A DNA stretch of 64,000 nucleotides from positions 1 to 64,000 of the forward strand of contig NZ_JAERQN010000013.1 of assembly GCF_016805305.1 (NCBI RefSeq), written 5' to 3'. Below the pieces are notes generated by a model. It was not told the origin of the DNA, made no database searches, and saw only the letters and a list, made by a program, of their open reading frames with translations. Positions 50,281 through 59,024 of the stretch are shown here, piece after piece; within the stretch, counting starts at the first letter, position 1; each line of letters begins with the position of its first letter. Position numbers and translations under genes: made by a program. The DNA is from Falsiroseomonas ponticola. Lineage in GTDB: Bacteria > Pseudomonadota > Alphaproteobacteria > Acetobacterales > Acetobacteraceae.

Positions 50281-53216
50281 CCCGGCTTCCGACCGGCGGC
50301 GTGATCGACCGCGCGACCACGCTGCGCTTCACCTTCGATGGCCGCCCCTATACCGGCCATGCCGGCGATACGCTGGCCTCCGCGCTGCTGGCCCATGGCG
50401 TCACGCTGATGGGACGCAGCTTCAAGTACCACCGCCCGCGCGGTGTCTGGGGCATCGGCGCCGAGGAACCCAACGCGCTGGTGGAGCTGCGCGGCGGCGC
50501 GCGGCGCGAACCCAATACGCGCGCCACGGTGGCGGAGCTGTTCGACGGGCTGGAGGCCACGTCCCAGAACCGCTGGCCGAGCCTGCGCTTCGATGCCATG
50601 GCGGTGAACGGGATGCTCGGCCCCGTCTTCTCCGCCGGCTTCTACTACAAGACCTTCATGTGGCCGGCCTCCTTCTGGGAGAAGGTCTATGAACCGCTGA
50701 TCCGCCGCGCCGCCGGGTTGGGCCGCGCGGCGGAGGCGCCGGACCCGGATGGCTATGAGCGCGCGCACCTGTTCTGCGACGTGCTGGTGATCGGCGCCGG
50801 CCCCGCGGGGCTGGCGGCGGCGCTGGCGGCGGCGTGCACCGGCGCGCGGGTGGTGCTGGCGGATGAGGATTCGCGCCTCGGCGGCAGGCTTTTGCAAGAC
50901 CGGCAGGAGATCGATGGCGCGCCGGCCGCGCTCTGGGCGGAGCAGGTGCTGGCGGAACTGCGCGCGATGCCCGACGTGACGCTGCTGCCGCGCACCACCG
51001 TCTTCGGCGTTTTCGACGATGGGCAATACGGCGCGCTGGAACGCGTGGCGGATCACCTGGCGGCGCCGCCACCCGGCACGCCGCGGCAGCGCGCCTGGAC
51101 CATCGTGGCGAAGCGCGCGGTGCTGGCGGCGGGCGCGGTGGAACGGCCCATCGCCTTCGCGGGGAATGACCGCCCCGGCGTGATGTCGGCCGCCGCCGCG
51201 CGCGGCTACCTCAACCGCTTCGCGGTGCTGCCGGCCAGGCGCGCCGTGGTCTTCACCGCCGGCGACGATGGCTGGCGCACGGCGGCGGACCTGCTGGGCG
51301 CGGGCGCGGAGGTCACGGTGGTGGATGCGCGGCCGGTTGTGGCGCCCGCCGTCACGGCGATGGCCGCGAAGGCGCGCCAGGTGCTGGGCGGGCGCGTCAC
51401 GGGCACCACCGGACGCCTGGCGCTGACCGGCGTGGAGATCGACGGCAACAGGATCGAGGCCGACCTGCTCGCCGTCGCCGGCGGCTGGAACCCGACGCTG
51501 AACCTCAGTGCGCATCACGGCGGCAGGCCCGTCTGGAACGAGGGCATCCACGCCTTCACCCCCGGCACGCCACCGCCCGGCCTTGCCGTGGCAGGTGCGG
51601 CGGCGGGGCGGATGACGCTCGCCGCCTGCCTGGCGGATGGCGCGGCCGCCGGCCTCGCCGCCGCGCGCGATGCGGGGCATGACGGCCAGGCGCTGACCCT
51701 GCCGCGCGCGGATGACGAACCCGCCGCGCTGGCGCCCTTCTTCCATGTGAAGGGCGGCCGGGGAAAAGCCTTCGTCGATTTCCAGCACGACGTCACCGGC
51801 GACGACATCGCGCTGGCCGCGCGCGAAGGATTCCGCAGCGTCGAGCATGCGAAGCGCTACACGACGCTCGGCATGGCGACGGACCAGGGCAAGACGGCGA
51901 ATGTCGTGGGCCTCGCCATTCTCGCCGCGGAGACAGGGCGCACGATTCCCGAGACGGGCACGACGATGTTCCGCCCGCCCTACACGCCCGTCGCCATCGG
52001 CGCGCTGGCCGGGCATCATGTCGGCCGCGCCATCAAGCCCATACGCCGCACGCCGCTCCACGCCTGGGCCGCGCGCCACGGCGCGAGTTTCATCGAGACC
52101 GGCCCCTGGCTGCGCGCCGAATGGTATGCGCGCCCCGGGGAGAAGGGCTGGCGCGACAGCGTGGACCGGGAGGTGCTGAATGTCCGCGCCGCCGCGGGGG
52201 TCTGCGACGTCTCGACGCTGGGCAAGATCGAGGTGGTGGGACCGGGCGCGGCCGCGCTGCTCGACCTCGTCTATGCCAATGACATCGCGACCTTGCCGGT
52301 CGGCCGCATCCGCTACGGCGTGATGCTGCGGGAGGACGGCTTCGTCATGGATGACGGCACCGTCGCCCGCCTGGCGGAGGACCGCTTCTTCGTCACCACC
52401 ACCACGGTGAATGCCGGCAAGGTGATGCAGCACATCGAGTTCTGCCACCAGCTGCTGCGCCCCGACCTCGATGTCGCGATCCTGTCCGTCACGGATGCCT
52501 GGGCGCAGGTCTCTCTGGCCGGGCCGCGGTCGCGCGACATCCTCTCCGCCATCACCAGCGCCGATGTCTCCAACGCCGCGCTGCCGCACATGGCCTGCTT
52601 GGAGGCGATGGTCGCCGGCAGCATTCCCGCGCGGCTCTACCGCCTCAGCTTTTCCGGCGAGCTGGCCTATGAGATCGGCGTGCCGCCCGATGACGCCGAG
52701 CGCTTCATGGAGGCGCTGATGGCGGCCGGCGCGCCGCAGGGCCTCTCGCCCTATGGCACGGAGGCGCTGGGCGTGCTGCGGATCGAGAAGGGCCATGCGG
52801 CGGGCGGCGAACTCAATGGCCAGACCACGGCGGGCGACCTCGGCCTCGGGCGCATGCTGTCGCGGAAGAAGGATTTCATCGGCCGCGCGATGGCGCAGCG
52901 GCCCGCCCTGACCGATCCCGCGCGGCCGGTGCTGGTCGGGCTGAAGGCGCTGGATGCCGCGCAGGTCATCAAGGCGGGATCGCATCTCTTCGAGCCCGGT
53001 GTCGCCATCAGCACCGACAATGACCTCGGCCACGTCACCTCCGCCTGCTGGTCGCCGCATCTCGGGCACATGATCGCGCTCGGGCTGCTCTCGGGCGGTA
53101 CCGCGCGCATCGGCACACGGATACGCATCCACGATCCCGTGCGGGGGAACGATTCCGAGGCCGAGGTGGTGAAGCCCGTCTTCATCGACATCGAGGGAGG
53201 CCGCAGCCGTGGCTGA
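50277..53216 (+). CDS. soxA: Sarcosine oxidase subunit alpha
   Basis: 979 aa large subunit. The N-terminal ferredoxin-like domain is FDGRPYTGHAGDTLASALLA with GRSFKYHRPRGVWGIG. A nucleotide-binding domain starts near residue 170 (VLVIGAGPAGLAAALAAA). The C-terminal third (from about 590) is a GcvT-like folate-binding domain (RAEWYARPGEKGWRDSVDRE, VCDVSTLGKIEVVGPGAAAL, LSFSGELAYEIGVPPDDAER, GTEALGVLRIEKGHAAGGEL), which accepts the methylene group. It overlaps soxD and soxG. Confidence 0.95.
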   Translation: MTRLPTGGVIDRATTLRFTFDGRPYTGHAGDTLASALLAHGVTLMGRSFKYHRPRGVWGIGAEEPNALVELRGGARREPNTRATVAELFDGLEATSQNRWPSLRFDAMAVNGMLGPVFSAGFYYKTFMWPASFWEKVYEPLIRRAAGLGRAAEAPDPDGYERAHLFCDVLVIGAGPAGLAAALAAACTGARVVLADEDSRLGGRLLQDRQEIDGAPAALWAEQVLAELRAMPDVTLLPRTTVFGVFDDGQYGALERVADHLAAPPPGTPRQRAWTIVAKRAVLAAGAVERPIAFAGNDRPGVMSAAAARGYLNRFAVLPARRAVVFTAGDDGWRTAADLLGAGAEVTVVDARPVVAPAVTAMAAKARQVLGGRVTGTTGRLALTGVEIDGNRIEADLLAVAGGWNPTLNLSAHHGGRPVWNEGIHAFTPGTPPPGLAVAGAAAGRMTLAACLADGAAAGLAAARDAGHDGQALTLPRADDEPAALAPFFHVKGGRGKAFVDFQHDVTGDDIALAAREGFRSVEHAKRYTTLGMATDQGKTANVVGLAILAAETGRTIPETGTTMFRPPYTPVAIGALAGHHVGRAIKPIRRTPLHAWAARHGASFIETGPWLRAEWYARPGEKGWRDSVDREVLNVRAAAGVCDVSTLGKIEVVGPGAAALLDLVYANDIATLPVGRIRYGVMLREDGFVMDDGTVARLAEDRFFVTTTTVNAGKVMQHIEFCHQLLRPDLDVAILSVTDAWAQVSLAGPRSRDILSAITSADVSNAALPHMACLEAMVAGSIPARLYRLSFSGELAYEIGVPPDDAERFMEALMAAGAPQGLSPYGTEALGVLRIEKGHAAGGELNGQTTAGDLGLGRMLSRKKDFIGRAMAQRPALTDPARPVLVGLKALDAAQVIKAGSHLFEPGVAISTDNDLGHVTSACWSPHLGHMIALGLLSGGTARIGTRIRIHDPVRGNDSEAEVVKPVFIDIEGGRSRG

Positions 53217-53655
53217 CCTCACGCTGACGGAGGTCACGGGCCTGGCCTGCACCGCGCTGCACGGCCCGCCGGACCTGCTGCCCGGCCTGCCGCACCGCCC
53301 CGCCGCCGTCACCCTGCCGCAGGGGACGGCGATCTGGACCGCGCCGCGGCAATGGCTGCTGCTGCACGATCCCGCGACGCCGCCCGCCGTGCCGCCGGGC
53401 AACCGCACGCCGCTGACCGGCGCGCGCCGCATCCTGGAACTCGCCGGGCCGCGGGCGCGGGACGCGCTGGCGACCATCCTGCCGATCGACCTGCACCCGC
53501 GCGCCTTCCCCGATGGCGCCGCGGCCGCCACCATCGGCGCCTATATCCCGCTGCTGGTCTGGCGCCAGGGCGAGGCCTTCCGGCTCGCCTGCTACCGATC
53601 CTACGGCGACAGCCTGGTGGAGACGCTGCACACCGCCATGCGCGGCCGCGCATAA
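53209..53655 (+). CDS. soxG: Sarcosine oxidase subunit gamma
   Basis: 148 aa, GTG start overlapping soxA by 8 nt. It shows the usual gamma-subunit features: WTAPRQWLLLHDP, ARRILELAGPRARDALATIL, PIDLHPRAFPDGAAAATIGA, FRLACYRSYGDSLVETL. Required for assembly of the heterotetramer in known systems. The alpha/beta-hydrolase pseudogene starts 11 nt later, so it probably belonged to the same transcript. Confidence 0.92.
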   Translation: MADLTLTEVTGLACTALHGPPDLLPGLPHRPAAVTLPQGTAIWTAPRQWLLLHDPATPPAVPPGNRTPLTGARRILELAGPRARDALATILPIDLHPRAFPDGAAAATIGAYIPLLVWRQGEAFRLACYRSYGDSLVETLHTAMRGRA

Positions 53656-53666
53656 GGACGAACCCG

Positions 53667-54416
53667 ATGCCCTTCTTCGACCGCGGCCCCGTCCGCATCC
53701 ATTACGAGGAAGCGGGTTCCGGCTTCCCGCTGCTGCGGATCCCGGGCGGCGGGCTCAATTCCACCATCCCCTTCGTGCGGGAGAAGGGGCCCTTCGACGC
53801 GCTCGCCACCTTCAGCGACGAATTCCGCTGCATCACCCTCGATTTGCGCAATGCGGAGGGCGGGGGATCGCACGGCCCGCTGGAGCCCGACCGCCCCTGG
53901 GACTGCCACACGGATGACCAGCTGGCGCTGATGGACCATCTCGGCATCGATCGCTTCGGCGTGCTGGGCTTCTGCATCGGCGGGCCCTTCATCTGGAACC
54001 TGCTGAAGCGCGCGGGCCATCGCATCCCCGCCGCCATCCTGGCGCAGCCCAGCGGCTTCCGGCCGGAAAAGCCGACGCTGTTCTACGACAACAACATGGC
54101 GGGCTGAGGCCCCGCGCTTTGCGCACGCCGCCCCGACATCTCCATGGCGCAGGTGGAGCAGTATCTGCGCCGCATGTATGCGACCGATCCGGACTTCGTC
54201 CTCACCGTCACGCGCGACTTCGTGCGGGCATGCCAGACGCCGGTGATGATCCTGCCGGATGACGTGCCCGCGCATCCCTATGCCGTGGCGATGGAGGCCG
54301 CGATGCTGGCGCCGCAGGCGCAGCTCAGCCTCTATCCCTGGAAGGATCCGCCATCGCGCATCCCGATGGCGGTGCGCCACATGCGAAGCTTCCTCCGCGC
54401 ACACACGCCGCGCTGA
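53667..54416 (+). pseudogene. Alpha/beta-hydrolase gene interrupted by an in-frame TGA
   Basis: One continuous reading frame of about 249 codons is cut by a single TGA at 54105-54107. Upstream: MPFFDRGPVRIHYEEAGSG, DLRNAEGGGSHGPLEP, LDHLGIDRF-type LMDHLGIDRFGVLGFCIGGP (nucleophile elbow with Cys in place of Ser, GFCIGG). Downstream, same frame: GPALCARRPDISMAQVEQYL, VTRDFVRACQTPVMILPDD, and a late His in VPAHPYAVAM. The interrupted context NNMAG-stop-GPALCARRP suggests a Trp codon TGG became TGA. The second half could restart at ATG 54144, but would lack the nucleophile. A sequencing error remains possible. Confidence 0.8.
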
Positions 54417-54428
54417 GTCTATCGCCTT

Positions 54429-54540
54429 GCAGACATGCCATGCATGTCTGCCCTCAGTTGCCGGCGCGGCCACCCGGCCGCTTGGCTCCGCGCCACCGGG
54501 CGCGGCGCCCATTCGGGCGCTCGGCCGGCTACGCCGGCCG
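54429..54540. repeat. Second array of five consecutive perfect hairpins
   Basis: Stems: 10 bp (54429-54451, loop CAT), 6 bp (54466-54481, loop ACCC), 7 bp (54488-54505, loop ACCG), 6 bp (54505-54520, loop ATTC) and 8 bp (54522-54540, loop TAC). It fills the gap between the broken hydrolase gene and the convergent alpha-subunit gene. It has the same organisation as the array at 44526-44704, and both carry the string TGAACCCA. It may also act as a terminator for the converging genes. Confidence 0.82.
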
Positions 54541-54566
54541 CAGGTGAACCCATCATGCCGATGGTA

Positions 54567-55427
54567 TCACAAGCGCCGCAGCGCCTCGATCGCCTGTTCC
54601 GGCCGCTCCACCGTGATGGCGCCGGCGGCCTGCAGCGCCGCCAGCTTCGCCGCCGCCGTCTCCCGCTCCGCCCCCGCCAGCGCGCCCGCATGGCCCATGC
54701 GCGTGCCCGCCGGCGCATGCCTTCCCATCACCAGCGCGACGAGCGGCTTGCCGAGCGCGGGCAGCGCCTCCGCCAGCGCATATTCCTTGTCGCCGCCAAG
54801 CTCCCCGCAATAGAGCACCGCCTCCGTCGCGGAATCCCGCGCGAGCACCGCGAGATATTCATGCGGGTTGCGCCCGATGACGAGGTCGCCGCCCATATGG
54901 ATGACGGCGCGCTGCCCGATGCCGGCCTCCGTCAGCAGCCGCGCGATGGCCAGCGTCAGCGTCCCGCTGCGGCACAGCAGGGTCACGCGCCCCGGCGTGA
55001 TGAATTCCGGCGCGATGGAGCCCAGCAGCACCTGCCCCGGCACGGCGAGCCCCAGCGTGTTCGGCCCCACCAGCCAGCACCCGGCCTCCCGCGCCGCCAC
55101 CGCGGCCTTCAGGCTGTCATGCACCGGCACGTATTCCGCCGCGGCGACGATCAGCGGGATGCGCGCCGCGCAGCAATCCCGCACCGCATCCAGCACGCCA
55201 TCCGGCGGCGTGTAGAGCACCGCCGCATCGGCAGGCGCATCGAGCTGCGAGAGGTCGTCCAGCAACGGCAGCCCATCCTGCATCGTGCCGCCGCGCCCGG
55301 GCGCGATGCCCGCCACCACGCGCGTGCCGGCGGTCCGCATGGCGGCGACCTGCGCGCTGGCGTAGCGTCCCGTGGGGTTGACGATGACGACGCGTTGCGG
55401 CGCGCTGTGCAGGAAGGCCGGGGTCAT
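54567..55427 (-). CDS. Succinyl-CoA-synthetase-alpha-like protein
   Basis: 286 aa, NDP-forming acyl-CoA ligase alpha-type subunit. CoA-binding Rossmann start RVVIVNPTGRYASAQVAAM; AGIAPGRGGTMQDGLPLLD; CCAARIPLIVAAAEYVPVHD; GPNTLGLAVPG; LCRSGTLTLAIARLL; the phosphorylated His is in RMGHAGALAG. Family alpha chains have this order. The beta-like gene lies divergently 11 nt away rather than in tandem. The acid activated (succinate, malate or other) is unknown. Confidence 0.82.
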   Translation of the reverse strand: MTPAFLHSAPQRVVIVNPTGRYASAQVAAMRTAGTRVVAGIAPGRGGTMQDGLPLLDDLSQLDAPADAAVLYTPPDGVLDAVRDCCAARIPLIVAAAEYVPVHDSLKAAVAAREAGCWLVGPNTLGLAVPGQVLLGSIAPEFITPGRVTLLCRSGTLTLAIARLLTEAGIGQRAVIHMGGDLVIGRNPHEYLAVLARDSATEAVLYCGELGGDKEYALAEALPALGKPLVALVMGRHAPAGTRMGHAGALAGAERETAAAKLAALQAAGAITVERPEQAIEALRRL

Positions 55428-55438
55428 GGAGGCGGAGC

Positions 55439-56581
55439 ATGCGGTTGACGGAGTGGGACGGCAAGGTGGCGCTCCGCCGCCACGGCATCGCGCTGCCCGA
55501 TGCGGTGCTGATCCGGGATGATGCCGCACCGGCAGGCTTCGGCGATGCCGTGGTCAAGGCGCAACTGCTGGAAGGCGGCCGCGGCAAGCGCGGCCTGGTG
55601 CGGCGCGCGGAAGGCGACGTGGCGGGCACCGCGCGCGCCATCCGCGGCATCCTGGGCGATGCCACGGCGCCGCTGATGCTGGAACAGCCCGTCGCCATCG
55701 CGCAGGAGATCTTCCTGGCGCTGCGCGTGGACGGCACCGCCCAGGCGATCGAGGTCCTCTGCGCGCCGGAAGGCGGCGTGGAGGTCGAGAGCGGCGCGCC
55801 CCCGCTCCGCTTCCACCTGCTGCCGGAAGCGCCCGGCGCCATTGCCACCGCGCTGCGCGCGCTGCGCACCCGCTTCGCGCCCGATCTCGCCGCGCGCCTC
55901 GCGCGCCTCGCGCTCCGCCTCGCCCGCGTGATGGTGGCGGAGGATCTGGAGAGCCTGGAGATCAACCCCCTCGCCCGCCTGGCCGATGGCAGCCTCGTCG
56001 CCTGCGACTGCAAGGCGGTACGGGATGAGGCCGCTTCCTTCCGCCACGACGCGGCCGGCACCGCCCTTTCCGCCGCGCTGGAGGAAGCGGCGCTGACGCC
56101 GCTGGAACGCCGCGCGCGCGACCAGGGCTTCCAGATGGTGGAGATTCCCGGCGGGCGCGTCGCCATGGTCACGGCCGGCGCCGGGCTCGGCATGATGATG
56201 CTGGACCTGCTCGGCGATGCCGGCTGCCCCGCCGCCTGCTTCATGGACAACGCCCAGGGCGGCCCGGCCGAGACCGCGCCGCAGCGCTTCGCCGCGGCCT
56301 TCGAGATGGCGGAACGGCCCGGCATCGACGCGGTGCTGTTCTACACCACCCTCGCCTCCCGCCCGCTCAAGGGCCGGGTGGAGGCGCTGGCGGCGGCGCT
56401 GCGGGAGAAACCCTCCCCCAAGCCGCTCTTCGTCGGCCTGGCCGCCGGCCACGCCGCGCTGGCGGGCTATTCGATGGAGCGTGCGGCCGCGGACCTCGCC
56501 GCCGTCGGCGTCACGGCGCTGGAGGCGGACCCGCATGCGCTGGTCCGCCGCCTGGCGGAGGCGATCGGCCCGCGCCTATAG
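55439..56581 (+). CDS. Succinyl-CoA-synthetase-beta-like protein (ATP-grasp)
   Basis: 380 aa. ATP-grasp N-terminal half: VALRRHGIALPDAVLI, VVKAQLLEGGRGKRGLV, AEDLESLEINPLARL (metal-binding Glu/Asn), LVACDCKAVRDE. C-terminal CoA-ligase half: VAMVTAGAGLGMMMLDLLGD, CFMDNAQGGPAETAPQRF. It is more divergent than housekeeping SucC. The start at 55439 is behind GGAGGCGGAG. It partners with the divergent alpha-like gene; the stop overlaps the convergent DUF3237 gene. Confidence 0.8.
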   Translation: MRLTEWDGKVALRRHGIALPDAVLIRDDAAPAGFGDAVVKAQLLEGGRGKRGLVRRAEGDVAGTARAIRGILGDATAPLMLEQPVAIAQEIFLALRVDGTAQAIEVLCAPEGGVEVESGAPPLRFHLLPEAPGAIATALRALRTRFAPDLAARLARLALRLARVMVAEDLESLEINPLARLADGSLVACDCKAVRDEAASFRHDAAGTALSAALEEAALTPLERRARDQGFQMVEIPGGRVAMVTAGAGLGMMMLDLLGDAGCPAACFMDNAQGGPAETAPQRFAAAFEMAERPGIDAVLFYTTLASRPLKGRVEALAAALREKPSPKPLFVGLAAGHAALAGYSMERAAADLAAVGVTALEADPHALVRRLAEAIGPRL

Positions 56582-57052
56582 CACCGCATAGACGTCGTAG
56601 ATGGGGCCATCGGGAAAGCGATGCCCCACCGCCACGGCCAGCAGGCGGTTCAGCCATTCATGCGGCCCTGGCCCCGTCTCGAACCGGATCGCGGTGCGCA
56701 TGTAGTAGCTGCCGACCGGCACGGCCTCACCGGCCGCCATGCGGGAGGCGACCTCCGGCGGCGCATGCCGCACACCCTGGTAGGTGATACCGATCACCTG
56801 GCCGTCATCGGCCTGCAGCGTGGCCCGCACATCGAGCCGCGTGGCGCCGTCATTCCCCGTCAGCAGCCAGTCGGCCCCGCCCGGCAGCACCAGGCCGTTC
56901 AGCCCCGGCCCGTGGAAGCGCCCGCCGGTGATCAGCCCGATGCGGCGGTCGCCGAGCGGCATGTCGCCGATCACCTGCGGCGCGGCGACGGCGATTTCCA
57001 TGCGGAACAGGAAATCCGTCGCCAGCGCCATGCGCGGGGTCCCGGTGCTCAT
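56576..57052 (-). CDS. DUF3237 family protein
   Basis: 158 aa. Typical features: FRMEIAVAAPQVIGDMPLGD, RRIGLITGGRFHGPGLNGLV, PGGADWLLTGNDGATRLDVR, TLQADDGQVIGITYQGVRH, YYMRTAIRFETG, ending in WLNRLLAVAVGHRF and IYDVYAVL. The family is a small beta-barrel of unknown function, often beside catabolic genes. The ATG overlaps the rhodanese stop by 4 nt, so the two are likely translated together. Confidence 0.87.
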   Translation of the reverse strand: MSTGTPRMALATDFLFRMEIAVAAPQVIGDMPLGDRRIGLITGGRFHGPGLNGLVLPGGADWLLTGNDGATRLDVRATLQADDGQVIGITYQGVRHAPPEVASRMAAGEAVPVGSYYMRTAIRFETGPGPHEWLNRLLAVAVGHRFPDGPIYDVYAVL

Positions 57053-57465
57053 CGCTGGCGCCAGGGCAGGCCATCGGCCTTCCAGCCGGCGACGCCGCCG
57101 CGATGCCCCTCGCCATCCACCGGGCCCTCGAAGCCATCGGCCACGTTGAAGGCATGCGGGAAGCCCGCCGCCTGCGCCGCCTGGCCCGCCGCCAGGCTGC
57201 GCGCGCCCGACCGGCAGATGAAATAGAGCTTGGAGAGCGGCGTCGCGCCGGCGCGGTGCAGATGCTCCGCGAAGGCGCCGTTCACCTGCATGGTCGGATA
57301 GACCTGCCACGGGATCAGCACGACCTGCTTGCCGATGCCGGACAGATCCGGCACGCCGACGAAATTCCACTCCGCATCGGTGCGGACATCGACCAGCACC
57401 GCCTCCGGGTCTTCCGACAGCGCCTGGAACGTGGCGCGGGGACTGATATCCGGCACACCGGCCAT
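57049..57465 (-). CDS. Rhodanese-like sulfurtransferase
   Basis: 138 aa single-domain rhodanese. AVLVDVRTDAEWNFVGVPD is the CH2A-like start; the active loop is LYFICRSGARSLAAGQAAQA with the catalytic Cys; AFNVADGFEGPVDGEGHRGG and GWKADGLPWRQ end the domain. No signal peptide. The start at 57465 follows AAGGGAG. It forms a coupled pair with DUF3237 and is divergent from the small membrane protein gene at 57580. Confidence 0.9.
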   Translation of the reverse strand: MAGVPDISPRATFQALSEDPEAVLVDVRTDAEWNFVGVPDLSGIGKQVVLIPWQVYPTMQVNGAFAEHLHRAGATPLSKLYFICRSGARSLAAGQAAQAAGFPHAFNVADGFEGPVDGEGHRGGVAGWKADGLPWRQR

Positions 57466-57579
57466 GGGGACACTCCCTTGGATGTGAAGGCGGGAAGGAT
57501 GGCCAAGGCGCAATCCGGCCGCAACCTTCCTGGCACCCCGGCCTTCTCCGCCGGGACACTGCAAGGACCCGTAGCACCC

Positions 57580-57795
57580 ATGTCAGGAATCGCCCAGGAC
57601 CAACGCGTGCCGCTGACCGGCCGCGATATCGAGTTGACCGAGACGGACGTGCCCGTCGCCGACCACCGCGACGCGCTCGGCCGCCCCATCCGCGCCACCT
57701 GGGGGCAGGCCATCATGCAGGACCTGCCCTGGATCATCGCGCTGGTCGCGCTGATCGCCTTCGATATCGCGGCGCTCAGCGGCTATTTCCGCTGA
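57580..57795 (+). CDS. Small single-pass membrane protein (71 aa)
   Basis: Hydrophilic N-terminus (MSGIAQDQRVPLTGRDIELT, VPVADHRDALGRPI) followed by one helix near the C-terminus (DLPWIIALVALIAFDIAALS) and a short end GYFR. AAGGAC lies 12 nt upstream, a slightly long spacing. It is divergent from the rhodanese. No family recognised; coding is supported by codon bias and the well-formed membrane anchor. Confidence 0.6.
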   Translation: MSGIAQDQRVPLTGRDIELTETDVPVADHRDALGRPIRATWGQAIMQDLPWIIALVALIAFDIAALSGYFR

Positions 57796-57846
57796 GGCGG
57801 AGGGGGTGACGGCGCAGCCTGCGGCGGCGCCGGCGCCTGAGCAGGT

Positions 57847-59019
57847 TCAGGCGGTTTCCCTGAAGATTTCCCGTCCGATGAGAAGCCGCCTGATCTCGCT
57901 GGTGCCGGCGCCAATCTCATACAGCTTGGCGTCGCGCAGCAGCCGCCCCGCGGGATAGTCGTTGATGTAGCCATTCCCGCCCAGGATCTGGATGGCATCG
58001 AGCGCCGCCTTGGTCGCGGCCTCCGCGGCGAAGAGGATCGCCCCCGCCGCATCCTTCCGCGTGGTGCGCCCGCGGTCGCAGGCCCGCGCCACGGCATAGA
58101 CATAGGCGCGGCAGGCATTCAGCTGCGTGTACATGTCCGCGACCTTGCCCTGGATGAACTGGAATTCCCCGATCGGCTGACCGAACTGCTTGCGGTCATG
58201 GATGTAGGGCACGACGAGGTCGAGGCAGGCCTGCAGGATGCCGATCGGCCCCGCCGCCAGCACGGCCCGCTCATAATCCAGCCCCGACATCAGCACGCGC
58301 ACGCCGCCGCCCACGGCGCCCAGCACATTCTCCGCCGGCACCTCGCAATCCTCGAAGACCAGCTCGCTGGTGGGGCTGCCGCGCATGCCGAGCTTGTCGA
58401 GCTTCTGCGCCGGCCGGAATCCCTTGAAGCCGCGCTCGATCAGGAAGGCGGTGATGCCCTTGGGCCCGGCGGCGGGATCGGTCTTCGCATAGACCACCAG
58501 CGTCTCCGCGTAATGCGCGTTGGTGATCCACAGCTTGGTGCCGTTCAGCACCCAGCGGTCGCCGCGCTTCTCCGCCCGCAGCTTCATGGAGACGACGTCG
58601 GAGCCCGCGGAGGGCTCGCTCATCGCCAGCGCGCCCAGATGCTCCCCGCTGATGAGCTTAGGCAGGTAGCGGCGCTTCTGCTCCTCCGTCCCGTTGCGGC
58701 GGATCTGGTTGACGCAGAGGTTGCTGTGGGCGCCATAGGAAAGCCCGACGGAGGCGCTGGCCCGGCTCACCTCCTCCATCGCCACGCAATGCGCCAGGTA
58801 GCCCATGCCGGCGCCGCCATACTCCTCCTCCACCGTGATGCCATGCAGGCCGAGCGCGCCCATTTCCGGCCAGAGGTAGCGCGGGAATTCGTCGGTGCGG
58901 TCGATCTCCGCCGCGATGGGCGCGACGCGCGAATCGGAGAAGGCGCGCACGCTGTCGCGCAGCGCATCGACCTCATCGCCCAGGTCGAAATCGAGCAGCG
59001 GGAGCTGGTTGGCGGCCAT
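57847..59019 (-). CDS. ivd: Isovaleryl-CoA dehydrogenase
   Basis: 390 aa ACAD of leucine degradation. Motifs: GLHGITVEEEYGGAGMGYLA, LGALAMSEPSAGSDVVSMKL, NGTKLWITNAHYAETLVVYA, FGQPIGEFQFIQGKVADMY, ILGGNGYINDYPAGRLLRDA, LYEIGAGTSEIRRLLIGREI. The catalytic base is at the IVD-specific site, Glu250 in LDYERAVLAAG. The ATG at 59019 lies 5 nt after the ligase stop, so the genes are cotranscribed. The usual liu genes (MccA/B) are not in the window. Confidence 0.9.
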   Translation of the reverse strand: MAANQLPLLDFDLGDEVDALRDSVRAFSDSRVAPIAAEIDRTDEFPRYLWPEMGALGLHGITVEEEYGGAGMGYLAHCVAMEEVSRASASVGLSYGAHSNLCVNQIRRNGTEEQKRRYLPKLISGEHLGALAMSEPSAGSDVVSMKLRAEKRGDRWVLNGTKLWITNAHYAETLVVYAKTDPAAGPKGITAFLIERGFKGFRPAQKLDKLGMRGSPTSELVFEDCEVPAENVLGAVGGGVRVLMSGLDYERAVLAAGPIGILQACLDLVVPYIHDRKQFGQPIGEFQFIQGKVADMYTQLNACRAYVYAVARACDRGRTTRKDAAGAILFAAEAATKAALDAIQILGGNGYINDYPAGRLLRDAKLYEIGAGTSEIRRLLIGREIFRETA

Positions 59020-59024
59020 GGGGT

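Noticed and set aside
50142..53534. Minus-strand open frame of 1130 codons opposite soxA
   Set aside because: Antisense shadow of soxA/soxG; no recognisable domain.
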